8,878 bases of DNA, taken from Gammaproteobacteria bacterium (GTDB taxonomy: Bacteria; Pseudomonadota; Gammaproteobacteria; SZUA-229). Positions within the stretch are counted from its first letter, which is position 1, and each line of letters starts with the position of its first letter. This document shows positions 1-5,979 of the stretch, piece by piece. Location: positions 1 through 8,878 of the forward strand of contig JAGLQT010000101.1 of the NCBI GenBank assembly GCA_023136715.1, written 5' to 3'. The position numbers and the translations under genes were made by a program. The notes under the pieces are model-generated. The model was given only the letters and a program-made list of their open reading frames with translations, was not told the origin of the DNA and did not search any database.

Positions 1-1634
1 TGGGTATCGGCCAGTTAAAGTGGGAACTGGAAGACCTCTCATTCAGGTATCTGGAACCGGAAACTTACAGGCACATCGCATCTTATCTCGATGAAAAGCG
101 CGAAGAGCGCGAAGATTTTATCGTGCAGGTGGTGGCTACGCTCAAGCAGGAACTTGAAGCGGCAAATGTGAAGGCCGAGGTTTATGGTCGCCCCAAGCAT
201 ATCTATAGCATCTGGAAAAAAATGACTACCAAGCATCGTAACTTTGATGAGTTGTTTGATGTTCGGGCGGTAAGAATTGTTGTTGATAATATTGCTGATT
301 GTTATATGACCCTGGGCATAGTGCATGGTTTATGGCGGCATATAGAAAAAGAGTTTGATGATTATATTGCCAACCCTAAAGAGAATGGTTATCAATCTTT
401 ACATACGGCTGTTCGTGGGCCGCTGGGTAAGCCATTTGAAATACAAATAAGAACAAAACCGATGGATGAGTTTGCCGAGCATGGTGTGGCGGCACACTGG
501 CGTTATAAAGAAGGTCAGCAGGCCGATGCCAGTATTCAAAGCAGTATTAATTCATTAAGGAAATTGCTCGATCCTGAACAAACCCAGGATGAAGAATTAC
601 TTGATAACTTTCGTACGGAAATGTTTCATGATCGGGTTTATGTACTAACGCCTGAAGGTCGGGTGATTGATTTACCGCAGGGCGCAACACCGATTGATTT
701 TGCTTATGCGGTGCATACTGAAGTCGGGCATCGTTGCCGTGGTGCCAAAGTCAATGGCCGGATTGTGCAGTTAACTTATGAATTGAATAACGGCGATCAA
801 GTCGAGATTCTTACCACCAAAGAAGCATCACCGGTACGTGACTGGTTGTCGCCTCATTTGGCTTACACTAAAACTTCACGTGCGCGTAATCGCATACGTA
901 GCTGGTTTAGGCATCAGGACAGGGATAAGCATCTCAGTGATGGCAAAGCCCTTTATGAGCGAGAAGTAAAACGTCAGGCTGTCCGTCCCGACATGAACGT
1001 TTTGTTGAAAGCCTGTAAGCAGGCTTCTGCAGAAGAACTGTATATTGCTATAGGTCGAGGTGATGTTTCAGTTGCGCAGTTATCTACAGTACTGCAACAA
1101 CTTCAAAATGATGGGCAGCAAATCAATATACCTGTTCAGCCTAAAGTATTTCGCAATGTTGAAAAAAGACCTCCAAGTCAGATTAATGTGCGCGGTGTCG
1201 GTAATCTTTTAACCACCATGGCTAATTGTTGTAAGCCTGTACCTGGTGATGAAATTACCGGTTTCATTACGCGTGGCAAGGGCGTTAGCATTCACCGAAA
1301 AGACTGCACAAATATAATCAACCTGAATGAAGATGACTTTGCACGATTAATTGAAGTTGACTGGGGTGGTGAAGAAACTGAGGCTTATCCAGTGAGTTTG
1401 ATTATCAATGCGATTGACCGTCAGGGATTATTAGGCGATGTAACAAATACCCTGTCCAATGAAAAAGTGAATGTGATTGCCGTTAATACCCTGTCAGATA
1501 AGAAGCAGCAAACAGCACGTATGGCAGTGACTATTGAAATTCACGATCTGCAACAACTGACCAGGGTGATGGACAAAATCGGCCAGTTACCTAATGTCAT
1601 TGAAGTGTTGCGTGGCTCTAATTCGGTTCGATAG
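1..1634 (+). CDS. relA: RelA-type (p)ppGpp synthetase, 5'-truncated by window edge
   Basis: Makes the alarmone (p)ppGpp from ATP and GTP/GDP when bound to ribosomes stalled with uncharged tRNA. The frame is open from base 3 (reads GIGQLKWELEDLSFRYLEP) to the TAG at 1632-1634, giving 543 visible residues. E. coli RelA has 744, so roughly 200 N-terminal residues (the degenerate HD hydrolase domain) lie upstream; an internal GTG at 123 is not the start. Visible in order: the synthetase domain with VYGRPKHIYSIWKKM, FDVRAVRIV, NGYQSLHT and FEIQIRT; the EXDD motif as EFDD (bases 351-362), which marks monofunctional RelA rather than bifunctional SpoT/Rel (RXKD); a TGS domain from about base 630 (DRVYVLTPEGRVIDL); a helical region; the Cys-rich/zinc-finger domain (ANCCKPVPGDE...HRKDC, about 1218-1310); and a C-terminal ACT domain (from YPVSLIINAIDRQGLLGDV). 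No frameshift is seen. The identification is very firm. Confidence 0.96.
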   Translation, partial: GIGQLKWELEDLSFRYLEPETYRHIASYLDEKREEREDFIVQVVATLKQELEAANVKAEVYGRPKHIYSIWKKMTTKHRNFDELFDVRAVRIVVDNIADCYMTLGIVHGLWRHIEKEFDDYIANPKENGYQSLHTAVRGPLGKPFEIQIRTKPMDEFAEHGVAAHWRYKEGQQADASIQSSINSLRKLLDPEQTQDEELLDNFRTEMFHDRVYVLTPEGRVIDLPQGATPIDFAYAVHTEVGHRCRGAKVNGRIVQLTYELNNGDQVEILTTKEASPVRDWLSPHLAYTKTSRARNRIRSWFRHQDRDKHLSDGKALYEREVKRQAVRPDMNVLLKACKQASAEELYIAIGRGDVSVAQLSTVLQQLQNDGQQINIPVQPKVFRNVEKRPPSQINVRGVGNLLTTMANCCKPVPGDEITGFITRGKGVSIHRKDCTNIINLNEDDFARLIEVDWGGEETEAYPVSLIINAIDRQGLLGDVTNTLSNEKVNVIAVNTLSDKKQQTARMAVTIEIHDLQQLTRVMDKIGQLPNVIEVLRGSNSVR

Positions 1635-1675
1635 TAATTTTAAGGTAGTAGAAATTTTTTTAGCTGCTGTGATTC

Positions 1676-1693
1676 TGGTATGATGCGTATAAT
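1676..1693 (+). promoter_or_regulatory. Candidate promoter -10 region(s) for the plsC-like gene
   Basis: In the 89-base gap after relA there are two overlapping sigma70-like -10 candidates. TGG-TATGAT (1676-1684) is an extended -10. TATAAT (1688-1693) is a perfect consensus hexamer. No good -35 box lies 16-18 bases upstream of either; the region there is a T-run followed by TAGCTGCTGTG. The gap and the perfect hexamer suggest the acyltransferase has its own promoter and does not depend only on relA read-through. Judged by eye only. Confidence 0.42.
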
Positions 1694-1710
1694 TTTTTGT
1701 GACAAATATC

Positions 1711-1716
1711 CAGGAG
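1711..1716 (+). promoter_or_regulatory. Shine-Dalgarno site fixing a TTG start
   Basis: CAGGAG lies 7 bases before the TTG at 1724-1726. No ATG or GTG in this frame has a comparable site, and the encoded N-terminus is a plausible membrane-facing helix. This supports TTG as the true initiation codon of the acyltransferase. Confidence 0.7.
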
Positions 1717-1723
1717 AATATTT

Positions 1724-2410
1724 TTGACACTGAATCAGATTAAAATAGCCTTTTACGCACTTTTTTTGACGAATAAGTTCGGCCTTAAATTGAGGAAGGT
1801 GGACGACCCCGTTGAAGTCACAGAACTGCGACTGAAATATGCGGAGACCCTGTTATCTCGTCTGAATATTAGTGTTGAGGTTGAAGGGGCAGAGAGACTG
1901 GTTAAAGATACTCAATATCTGGTCGTTTCAAATCATCGAAGTATTGCCGATCCTTTGATTGTCGAAGTGGCACTTAAAAACTCAGGTATTCATGGCTTAT
2001 GGGTTGCCAAGAAAGAGCTTTATAAATCTTTTTTCTTTGGCATGTTTACCCGTAATGCCGGCACCATCCTGCTGGACAGGGACTCAAAGCAGATGAGTTC
2101 ATTTTTTAAAGAAATCAAGGCGAATGTTGCACAGGGTTATTCAATCAGCGTTTTTCCAGAAGGAACACGTAATAAAACGGATAAGCCATTGGCAGAGTTC
2201 AAAGAAGGCTCCCAAATGATAGCAATGAAAAACAGGTTGCCGATATTGCCCCTGTTTATTAAAAGCAATGTCAATGCGGTTTTAATGGATGCAATAAAAA
2301 ATAACACCAAAGACCTAAAAGTGACTGTCGAAATCGGCGATGTGATCGACTACAAAGATCGATCACAAACGCTGGAAGAATCTTACAAGCAACGATTTAA
2401 TATTGCCTGA
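1724..2410 (+). CDS. plsC: 1-acyl-sn-glycerol-3-phosphate acyltransferase (PlsC/LPLAT family)
   Basis: Predicted to transfer an acyl chain to lysophosphatidic acid to form phosphatidic acid, at the inner membrane, in phospholipid synthesis. The 228-residue protein has the LPLAT motifs in order: motif I NHRSIAD (H71 and D76, the HX4D catalytic pair), motif II around LDRD (117-120), motif III FPEGTR (144-149) and motif IV LPILPL (172-177). The N-terminus (IKIAFYALFLTNKFGL) is a short hydrophobic/amphipathic helix of the kind that places these enzymes on the membrane. Length is normal for the family. The start is TTG, backed by a strong ribosome binding site. It follows relA by 89 bases on the same strand and probably has its own promoter. 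Acyl specificity, and whether this is the main PlsC or a second LPLAT paralogue, cannot be told from sequence, so the symbol marks the family rather than proven orthology. Confidence 0.88.
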   Translation: MTLNQIKIAFYALFLTNKFGLKLRKVDDPVEVTELRLKYAETLLSRLNISVEVEGAERLVKDTQYLVVSNHRSIADPLIVEVALKNSGIHGLWVAKKELYKSFFFGMFTRNAGTILLDRDSKQMSSFFKEIKANVAQGYSISVFPEGTRNKTDKPLAEFKEGSQMIAMKNRLPILPLFIKSNVNAVLMDAIKNNTKDLKVTVEIGDVIDYKDRSQTLEESYKQRFNIA

Positions 2411-2422
2411 TTAAAGTGATTC

Positions 2423-2496
2423 GGTGCGCACGGCGCACCCTACATAAATCATGCTCACTCTGAAATTACTCCACCGTAGGGTGCGCCATGCGCACC
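2423..2496. repeat. REPIN-like pair of GTAG-headed palindromes in inverted orientation
   Basis: Two 21-base arms, 2423-2443 and 2476-2496, are reverse complements with one mismatch (C/T at the centre), separated by 32 bases. Each arm is itself a palindrome: GGTGCGC-acg-GCGCACC in the left arm and GGTGCGC-cat-GCGCACC in the right. Read outward from the spacer, each begins with the tetranucleotide GTAG. GTAG-headed imperfect palindromes are the hallmark of REP elements mobilised by RAYT (REP-associated tyrosine) transposases, and two inverted REPs form a REPIN. It sits between the plsC-like gene and kinase 1 and could also act as a transcription barrier or mRNA-stabilising stem. Confidence 0.75.
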
Positions 2497-2513
2497 ACTA
2501 AGCACTGGTTCTT

Positions 2514-2542
2514 TTGCATCTCTTGTTTCAATAAGCAATAAT
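2514..2542 (+). promoter_or_regulatory. Weak candidate promoter for kinase 1
   Basis: TTGCAT (2514-2519, 3 of 6 to the -35 consensus) is followed after 17 bases by AATAAT (2537-2542, 5 of 6 to the -10 consensus). This would start transcription about 25 bases before the ATG at 2575. The surrounding bases 2497-2574 are A/T-rich and hold nothing else I can identify. The ATG has no clear Shine-Dalgarno site (AAATTAAGC precedes it). Confidence 0.3.
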
Positions 2543-2574
2543 GCCAAAAAAATAACAATAATCATAAATTAAGC

Positions 2575-5040
2575 ATGGAAACATTCGAAAACGCCCTGCC
2601 AGTCGGCACAGTATTAGATAACCGCTACAAAATAGAATCCGTACTCGGCGAAGGTGGTTTTGGTGTCACCTACAAAGCCCACGATAACGAACTCGATTAC
2701 ACCGTCGTCATCAAAGAATTCCTGCCACAGGAATGCGCTGCTCGTGGTGGTGATAGCGTCAGCGTACAAGCTCGCACCAACCGAACCGACGATTACCAAT
2801 ACGGATTAGAGCGTTTCCTCGACGAAGCTCGTAACCTCGCAAAATTTCAGCACTCGAACATCGTCACCGTCACCAACTTTCTCAAAGTGAATGGTACTGC
2901 CTACTTTGTGATGAACTACGCCGAAGGCGAAGACTTAAGCGACTGGCTGAAAAAACACGAAACCCTGAATGAAGATATCATTCTTAAAATTGTTACGCCG
3001 ATTTTAGAAGGCCTGGCCGAAGTCCATAAAGTCGGATTGCTGCATCGCGACATCAAGCCCGGCAATATCTTCATGCGTAAAAAAGGTGGCCCCATGCTCA
3101 TCGATTTCGGTGCGGCACGACAGGCGCTGGGCGAGCACAGCAAATCCATCTCCGCGATTATCTCACAGGGTTACGCACCGCCAGAACAGTACACCTCCCG
3201 AGGCAAGCAGGGCGCGTTTACTGATCTCTACGCAATTGGTGCCGTGCTCTACAAACTCATTACTGGCAGCCTGCCGATCGAATCCACCGACCGTAGTCAT
3301 GCTGTCGCCGATGAAGAAACCGATCCGCTCATTCCCTGTGCAGAAGCCGGTAAAGGAAAAGTGGCAGACTGGTTATTGAGTCTGACGGATCAAATGCTGC
3401 AACTGCGACCCAAGCATCGGCCACAAACAGCCGAAGCCGTATTGCAGGCCATCCACAACAAAACCACCGCAGATGTAGGTGCGGATTCATCCGCACAACC
3501 CAGCTCAAAACGGAGTGATAACAAAACCCGCGTAGTAAAAAGCAGTGACCGTTTTGGTAAAACAACATCAAAGAACGCATCCACAAATGTAGGTGCGGAT
3601 TCATCCGCACAACCCGGCAAAGAAAAAATGCCATTAATCGCCGCGGCAGTTGTCGTCATTGCGGCTATCGCTGGTGGTGGCTGGTGGTTTAGTCAATCCG
3701 ATACAAACAAAAGCGCGCAAGTAGATACACAAAAACAACAAACTAAAACACTAGCCAAAGGCAATGCTATTCTTTACGTTGATAGCCAACCTGAAGGTGC
3801 CGAGATCTACCTTGATAACATCCTGCTCGGCCAGACCCCGTACAAAAACCAGCAACTGCCCAAAGGTGAACACCAGCTAAAACTCAGCCACAAAGACAGC
3901 GTAGATCAGCTAGACAACATCACCCTGGCTGATAACGAAATCACCAAAAAACAGTACCAGCTCAAACCCGCCAGCGGCAACATCAGCATCTTCTCCACCC
4001 CCGAAGGTGCCAGCATACACATAGACGGCAGCAACACAGGCAAACAAACCCCCGCCACCTTAAAAGGCATTGCAGCCGGTGAACACCAGCTAAAACTCAG
4101 CCTCGACCGCTACTACCCCAAACAAAGCACCATTAGTATCAGCAAAAACAAAACCAGCCGCGAAGACCTAAGCCTCGAAGGTGGCCATCTGGTGGAGTAC
4201 AAAGGTGAATGGTTGGAACCGGAAGAAAAGGAAAAGCGTATTGTAAAAGCAAAACGAATAGCTGAACAAAAGGCTGCTGAAGCTAAGCGCATTGCAGAGC
4301 AAAAAACAGCAGAAGCTAAGCGTATAGCCGAACAAAAAGCAGCGGAAGCAGAAAAATCCAGACGTTTAGCCAAACAGCAACAACAGCAACGTATAGAGCG
4401 CCTTGCAGGAAAGATGATCTCCATCTCCGCCGGTTCTTTCCAGATGGGCGGCGAATATGAAAAACCCATCCACCGCGTCAGCCTAAAAGCCTACAAACTC
4501 GGCCAGTACGAAGTCACCCAGCAACAATGGCAGGCGGTGATGGGCAACAACCCCTCCGCCTTCAGTGGTTGCGGTGACTGCCCGGTAGAAACGGTCAACT
4601 GGAATGATATCCAGGATTTCCTCAAAAAACTCAAGCAGCAAACCGGCCAGACCTTCCGCCTGCCTTCAGAGGCTGAATGGGAATACGCCTGCCGCAGCGG
4701 TGGCAAAGACCAGCAATACTGCGGTGGCAACAACGAATCCAGTCTGGCCTGGTATAGCAGCAACAGCGGCATGAAAACCCACCCGGTCGGCCAGAAACAG
4801 GCCAATGGTTTGGGAATCTATGACATGAACGGCAACGTCTGGGAATGGACACAGGACTGCTGGAACGACTCCTACAGCGGCGCACCCGCCAATGGTGAAG
4901 CATGGCAGAGTGGCGACTGCGCGAAGCGTGTTTTGCGCGGCGGTTCCTGGGGCACGGGCGACTTGCGGTCGGCTAACCGCTTCAGGCATTCCGCTGATGG
5001 GCATAACTACAGTTTCGGCTTTCGCCTAGCTCATGACTAG
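2575..5040 (+). CDS. Transmembrane Hanks-type Ser/Thr kinase with PEGA repeats and C-terminal FGE/C-type-lectin-like sensor domain (kinase 1)
   Basis: Predicted receptor kinase of 821 residues. The kinase domain (about 18-294) has all catalytic motifs: glycine loop GEGGFGVTY (25-33), K47 in VIKEF, E84 of helix C, HRDIKPGN (D159, N164), DFG at 177-179 and GYAPPEQY (199-206). A linker (about 295-351) is followed by one membrane span (352-372, MPLIAAAVVV...GGWWF), so the kinase is cytoplasmic and the rest periplasmic. Next come two PEGA domains (about 396-465 and 468-540), three 11-residue KRIAEQK(A/T)AEA repeats forming a coiled coil (560-592), and an FGE-sulfatase/C-type-lectin fold (614-821: MISISAGSFQMGG, LPSEAEWEYACR, GLGIYDMNGNVWEW, RVLRGGSW, GFRLA). 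Six cysteines (666, 669, 706, 716, 762, 782) fit disulfides in an oxidising compartment. The RGGSW...GFR segment lacks the paired catalytic cysteines of true FGE, so the domain probably binds a ligand or protein rather than making formylglycine. It ends 56 bases from the convergent phosphatase gene. Confidence 0.93.
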   Translation: METFENALPVGTVLDNRYKIESVLGEGGFGVTYKAHDNELDYTVVIKEFLPQECAARGGDSVSVQARTNRTDDYQYGLERFLDEARNLAKFQHSNIVTVTNFLKVNGTAYFVMNYAEGEDLSDWLKKHETLNEDIILKIVTPILEGLAEVHKVGLLHRDIKPGNIFMRKKGGPMLIDFGAARQALGEHSKSISAIISQGYAPPEQYTSRGKQGAFTDLYAIGAVLYKLITGSLPIESTDRSHAVADEETDPLIPCAEAGKGKVADWLLSLTDQMLQLRPKHRPQTAEAVLQAIHNKTTADVGADSSAQPSSKRSDNKTRVVKSSDRFGKTTSKNASTNVGADSSAQPGKEKMPLIAAAVVVIAAIAGGGWWFSQSDTNKSAQVDTQKQQTKTLAKGNAILYVDSQPEGAEIYLDNILLGQTPYKNQQLPKGEHQLKLSHKDSVDQLDNITLADNEITKKQYQLKPASGNISIFSTPEGASIHIDGSNTGKQTPATLKGIAAGEHQLKLSLDRYYPKQSTISISKNKTSREDLSLEGGHLVEYKGEWLEPEEKEKRIVKAKRIAEQKAAEAKRIAEQKTAEAKRIAEQKAAEAEKSRRLAKQQQQQRIERLAGKMISISAGSFQMGGEYEKPIHRVSLKAYKLGQYEVTQQQWQAVMGNNPSAFSGCGDCPVETVNWNDIQDFLKKLKQQTGQTFRLPSEAEWEYACRSGGKDQQYCGGNNESSLAWYSSNSGMKTHPVGQKQANGLGIYDMNGNVWEWTQDCWNDSYSGAPANGEAWQSGDCAKRVLRGGSWGTGDLRSANRFRHSADGHNYSFGFRLAHD
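3473..3501 (+). repeat. GTAG-headed REP-like palindrome inside kinase 1 coding sequence, copy 1
   Basis: A 29-base sequence repeated exactly at 3587-3615. It contains GTAG followed by a perfect 8-base-arm palindrome (GTGCGGAT-tc-ATCCGCAC, 3479-3496). It is read in frame as VGADSSAQP in the linker between kinase domain and membrane span. The paralogous kinase at 7365 has unrelated residues in the equivalent stretch (LGANVATPTQP), so the sequence is not needed for the fold and looks inserted or converted. Confidence 0.7.
3587..3615 (+). repeat. GTAG-headed REP-like palindrome inside kinase 1 coding sequence, copy 2
   Basis: Exact second copy of the 29-base unit at 3473-3501, same orientation and same reading frame, 114 bases (38 codons) further on; palindrome at 3593-3610. 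It encodes NVGADSSAQP immediately before the basic residues that precede the membrane span. The paralogous kinase lacks it and has a slightly shorter linker here, which supports insertion. Confidence 0.7.
3865..4102 (+). repeat. Two PEGA repeats sharing a 25-base exact direct repeat
   Basis: Bases 3865-3889 and 4078-4102 are identical over 25 bases and encode GEHQLKLS at the end of the conserved core of PEGA domains 1 and 2. The rest of the two domains is clearly diverged, so the exact match suggests local gene conversion or a recent repeat-mediated event rather than a simple recent duplication of the whole domain. Confidence 0.6.
4252..4350 (+). repeat. Three tandem 33-base units encoding an 11-residue coiled-coil repeat
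   Basis: Codes for KRIAEQKAAEA, KRIAEQKTAEA, KRIAEQKAAEA (residues 560-592 of kinase 1). The protein repeat is almost perfect while the codons differ between units. An 11-residue (hendecad) period with Ile/Ala at inner positions predicts a rod-like helical stalk between the PEGA domains and the FGE-like head. Confidence 0.75.
4936..5037 (+). other. Candidate DGR-type variable region at the 3' end of kinase 1
   Basis: Encodes RGGSW (788-792), then GTGD, LRSANR (797-802), a run of mixed surface-type residues FRHSADGHNYSF (803-814), then GFRLAHD to the stop. The layout of fixed scaffold words with scattered variable positions at the extreme C-terminus of an FGE/C-type-lectin fold matches variable proteins of diversity-generating retroelements. 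Several codons at the presumed variable positions are GGC, GAC, TTC, CAT, TAC, AGT or AAC, all reachable from AAC or AAT by changing only adenines, which is how DGR mutagenesis works. The template repeat and reverse transcriptase are not in this window. A non-DGR FGE-like paralogue is the alternative. Confidence 0.4.
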
Positions 5041-5046
5041 TTTTTC

Positions 5047-5070
5047 GTTCCCACGCAGGAGTATGGGAAC
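5047..5070. repeat. Hairpin between convergent kinase 1 and phosphatase genes
   Basis: GTTCCCA (5047-5053) and TGGGAAC (5064-5070) form a perfect 7-base stem with a 10-base loop, starting 6 bases after the kinase stop codon. No T-run follows the stem on either strand, so it is not a classic intrinsic terminator, though a weak bidirectional terminator role is possible. It may be a REP-like palindrome, or, if the kinase end is a DGR variable region, the downstream hairpin that such targets carry. Confidence 0.5.
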
Positions 5071-5096
5071 CAGAGAATCGGAGCTACGTGTTGAGG

Positions 5097-5873
5097 TTAA
5101 TTCCGCCAAACCTGCGCAGTAACATTGTCACCTTTTTTCCCGCCACGTTTAACCGCAGCCTCAACCAGCTCTTTAAGCTTTTTACGCACTGAAAGTACTT
5201 TTGCCAGAGACATGATCTCTTTATTTGAAATCTGTTCCCAGAAACCATCGCTACATAACAAGACGGTTTGCTTTTTGGCAAAAGGGCTGTGCGATTTTAT
5301 GGTGGGTTTTATTTCGCCTTCCATACCAATCGAACGAGTGAGTTGTCCCTGTTCGGGATGATGTCCCATTTCTTCTTCGCTGAGGTCGCCGAGGTCAACC
5401 AGCATTTGCACTACTGAGTGGTCACGGCTGCGCCAGTGAATGGCTTTTTTGTCAAAGATATATATTCTCGAATCACCAATGTGTGCGGTGGTGAAATGTC
5501 CGGTGGTTTTATCAATCCAGATGATGGCGCAGGTAGTGTGGGCATCTACATCGGGGTGCTGTTGTTGAATCGTGCTGCGCATGAGAGCAACGGCATCATT
5601 GATCATTTTGAGCAGTGTGTCTTCGGGTGACTGCCTGAGCTTGTCGATATTGTCCGGAACCAGTGCAATCAGACTTTCACAGAAGTGTTTCGAGGCCAGC
5701 TCACCACCTTCGTGTCCACCGAGACCATCGGCAGTGACCAATAAATCGCCCGCTTCGGTGAATAGATGTGCGCAATAGTCCTGATTGTTTTTTCTGCCGC
5801 CAATGTGCGTTTTTTCGGCGAAGTTCACATTATTGAGTGAATCTGGTGAAAATATAGACTGCAACCACTTCAT
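5097..5873 (-). CDS. PP2C-family protein serine/threonine phosphatase
   Basis: Stand-alone, soluble, metal-dependent phosphatase of 258 residues, expected to reverse the neighbouring kinases in the cytoplasm. Motifs in order: GGRKNNQD (25-32, the R..N.D motif), ADGLGGHEGG (48-57, with D49/G50 metal ligands), AHIGDSRIY (130-138), RDHSVVQMLVDLG (150-162), QLTRSIG (177-183), LLCSDGFWEQI (205-215, D209) and KKGDNVT (246-252, D249). All PP2C metal aspartates are present, so it should be active. No signal peptide or membrane span is seen. I chose the ATG at 5873: an AAGG ribosome site lies 6 bases upstream and family similarity begins soon after. The frame can be extended to a TTG at 5924, but the extra 17 residues are hydrophobic and not PP2C-like. 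It converges on kinase 1 and diverges from the caspase-FHA gene. It resembles the PppA/Stp phosphatases that partner Hanks kinases and FHA proteins. Confidence 0.93.
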   Translation of the reverse strand: MKWLQSIFSPDSLNNVNFAEKTHIGGRKNNQDYCAHLFTEAGDLLVTADGLGGHEGGELASKHFCESLIALVPDNIDKLRQSPEDTLLKMINDAVALMRSTIQQQHPDVDAHTTCAIIWIDKTTGHFTTAHIGDSRIYIFDKKAIHWRSRDHSVVQMLVDLGDLSEEEMGHHPEQGQLTRSIGMEGEIKPTIKSHSPFAKKQTVLLCSDGFWEQISNKEIMSLAKVLSVRKKLKELVEAAVKRGGKKGDNVTAQVWRN

Positions 5874-5879
5874 AGATAG

Positions 5880-5885
5880 CCTTAA
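5880..5885 (-). promoter_or_regulatory. Ribosome binding site deciding the phosphatase start
   Basis: On the minus strand TTAAGG ends 6 bases before the ATG at 5873. The alternative upstream TTG at 5924 has no comparable site. This supports the 258-residue form of the phosphatase. Confidence 0.6.
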
Positions 5886-5907
5886 ATCATTTAGTATCAG
5901 CGGCTGG

Positions 5908-5937
5908 ATTATGCAGTAAAGCAAGGCGTTATGCTAA
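5908..5937 (-). promoter_or_regulatory. Candidate promoter for the PP2C phosphatase gene
   Basis: On the minus strand, TTAGCA (5937-5932, 4 of 6 to the -35 consensus) is followed after 18 bases by CATAAT (5913-5908, 5 of 6 to the -10 consensus). This predicts a leader of about 27 bases before the ATG at 5873. The 106-base divergent gap 5874-5979 must also drive the caspase-FHA gene; a lone TAAAAT at 5950-5955 is the only -10-like hexamer I see for the plus strand, and it has no convincing -35. Confidence 0.38.
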
Positions 5938-5979
5938 CTAAGCGCTTAATAAAATAAAAAATGAACGGATTATTTTTAA

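Noticed and set aside
123..1634. GTG at 123 as the start of relA
   Set aside because: The frame stays open to base 3 and encodes the conserved RelA sequence upstream, so the gene is simply cut by the window edge.
3473..3615. CRISPR-like repeat pair
   Set aside because: There are only two copies, they lie inside a reading frame, and no further spacing-regular copies or cas genes exist in the window.
4113..4469. 118-codon minus-strand frame rich in Ser, Ala and Cys
   Set aside because: It is antisense to the coiled-coil repeats of kinase 1 and its repetitive protein merely mirrors the 33-base units.
4414..5037. Calling kinase 1 a formylglycine-generating enzyme / sulfatase-modifying factor
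   Set aside because: The domain fold is right but the catalytic cysteine pair is missing and it is fused to a receptor kinase, so enzymatic activity is not supported.
5047..5070. Hairpin as a standard rho-independent terminator
   Set aside because: No U-tract follows the stem in either direction; only an A-run/T-run on the wrong side is present.
5874..5924. 17-residue N-terminal extension of the phosphatase from a TTG
   Set aside because: There is no ribosome site, the residues are not PP2C-like, and the candidate promoter -10 (5913-5908) falls inside this stretch; the ATG at 5873 has AAGG at good spacing.
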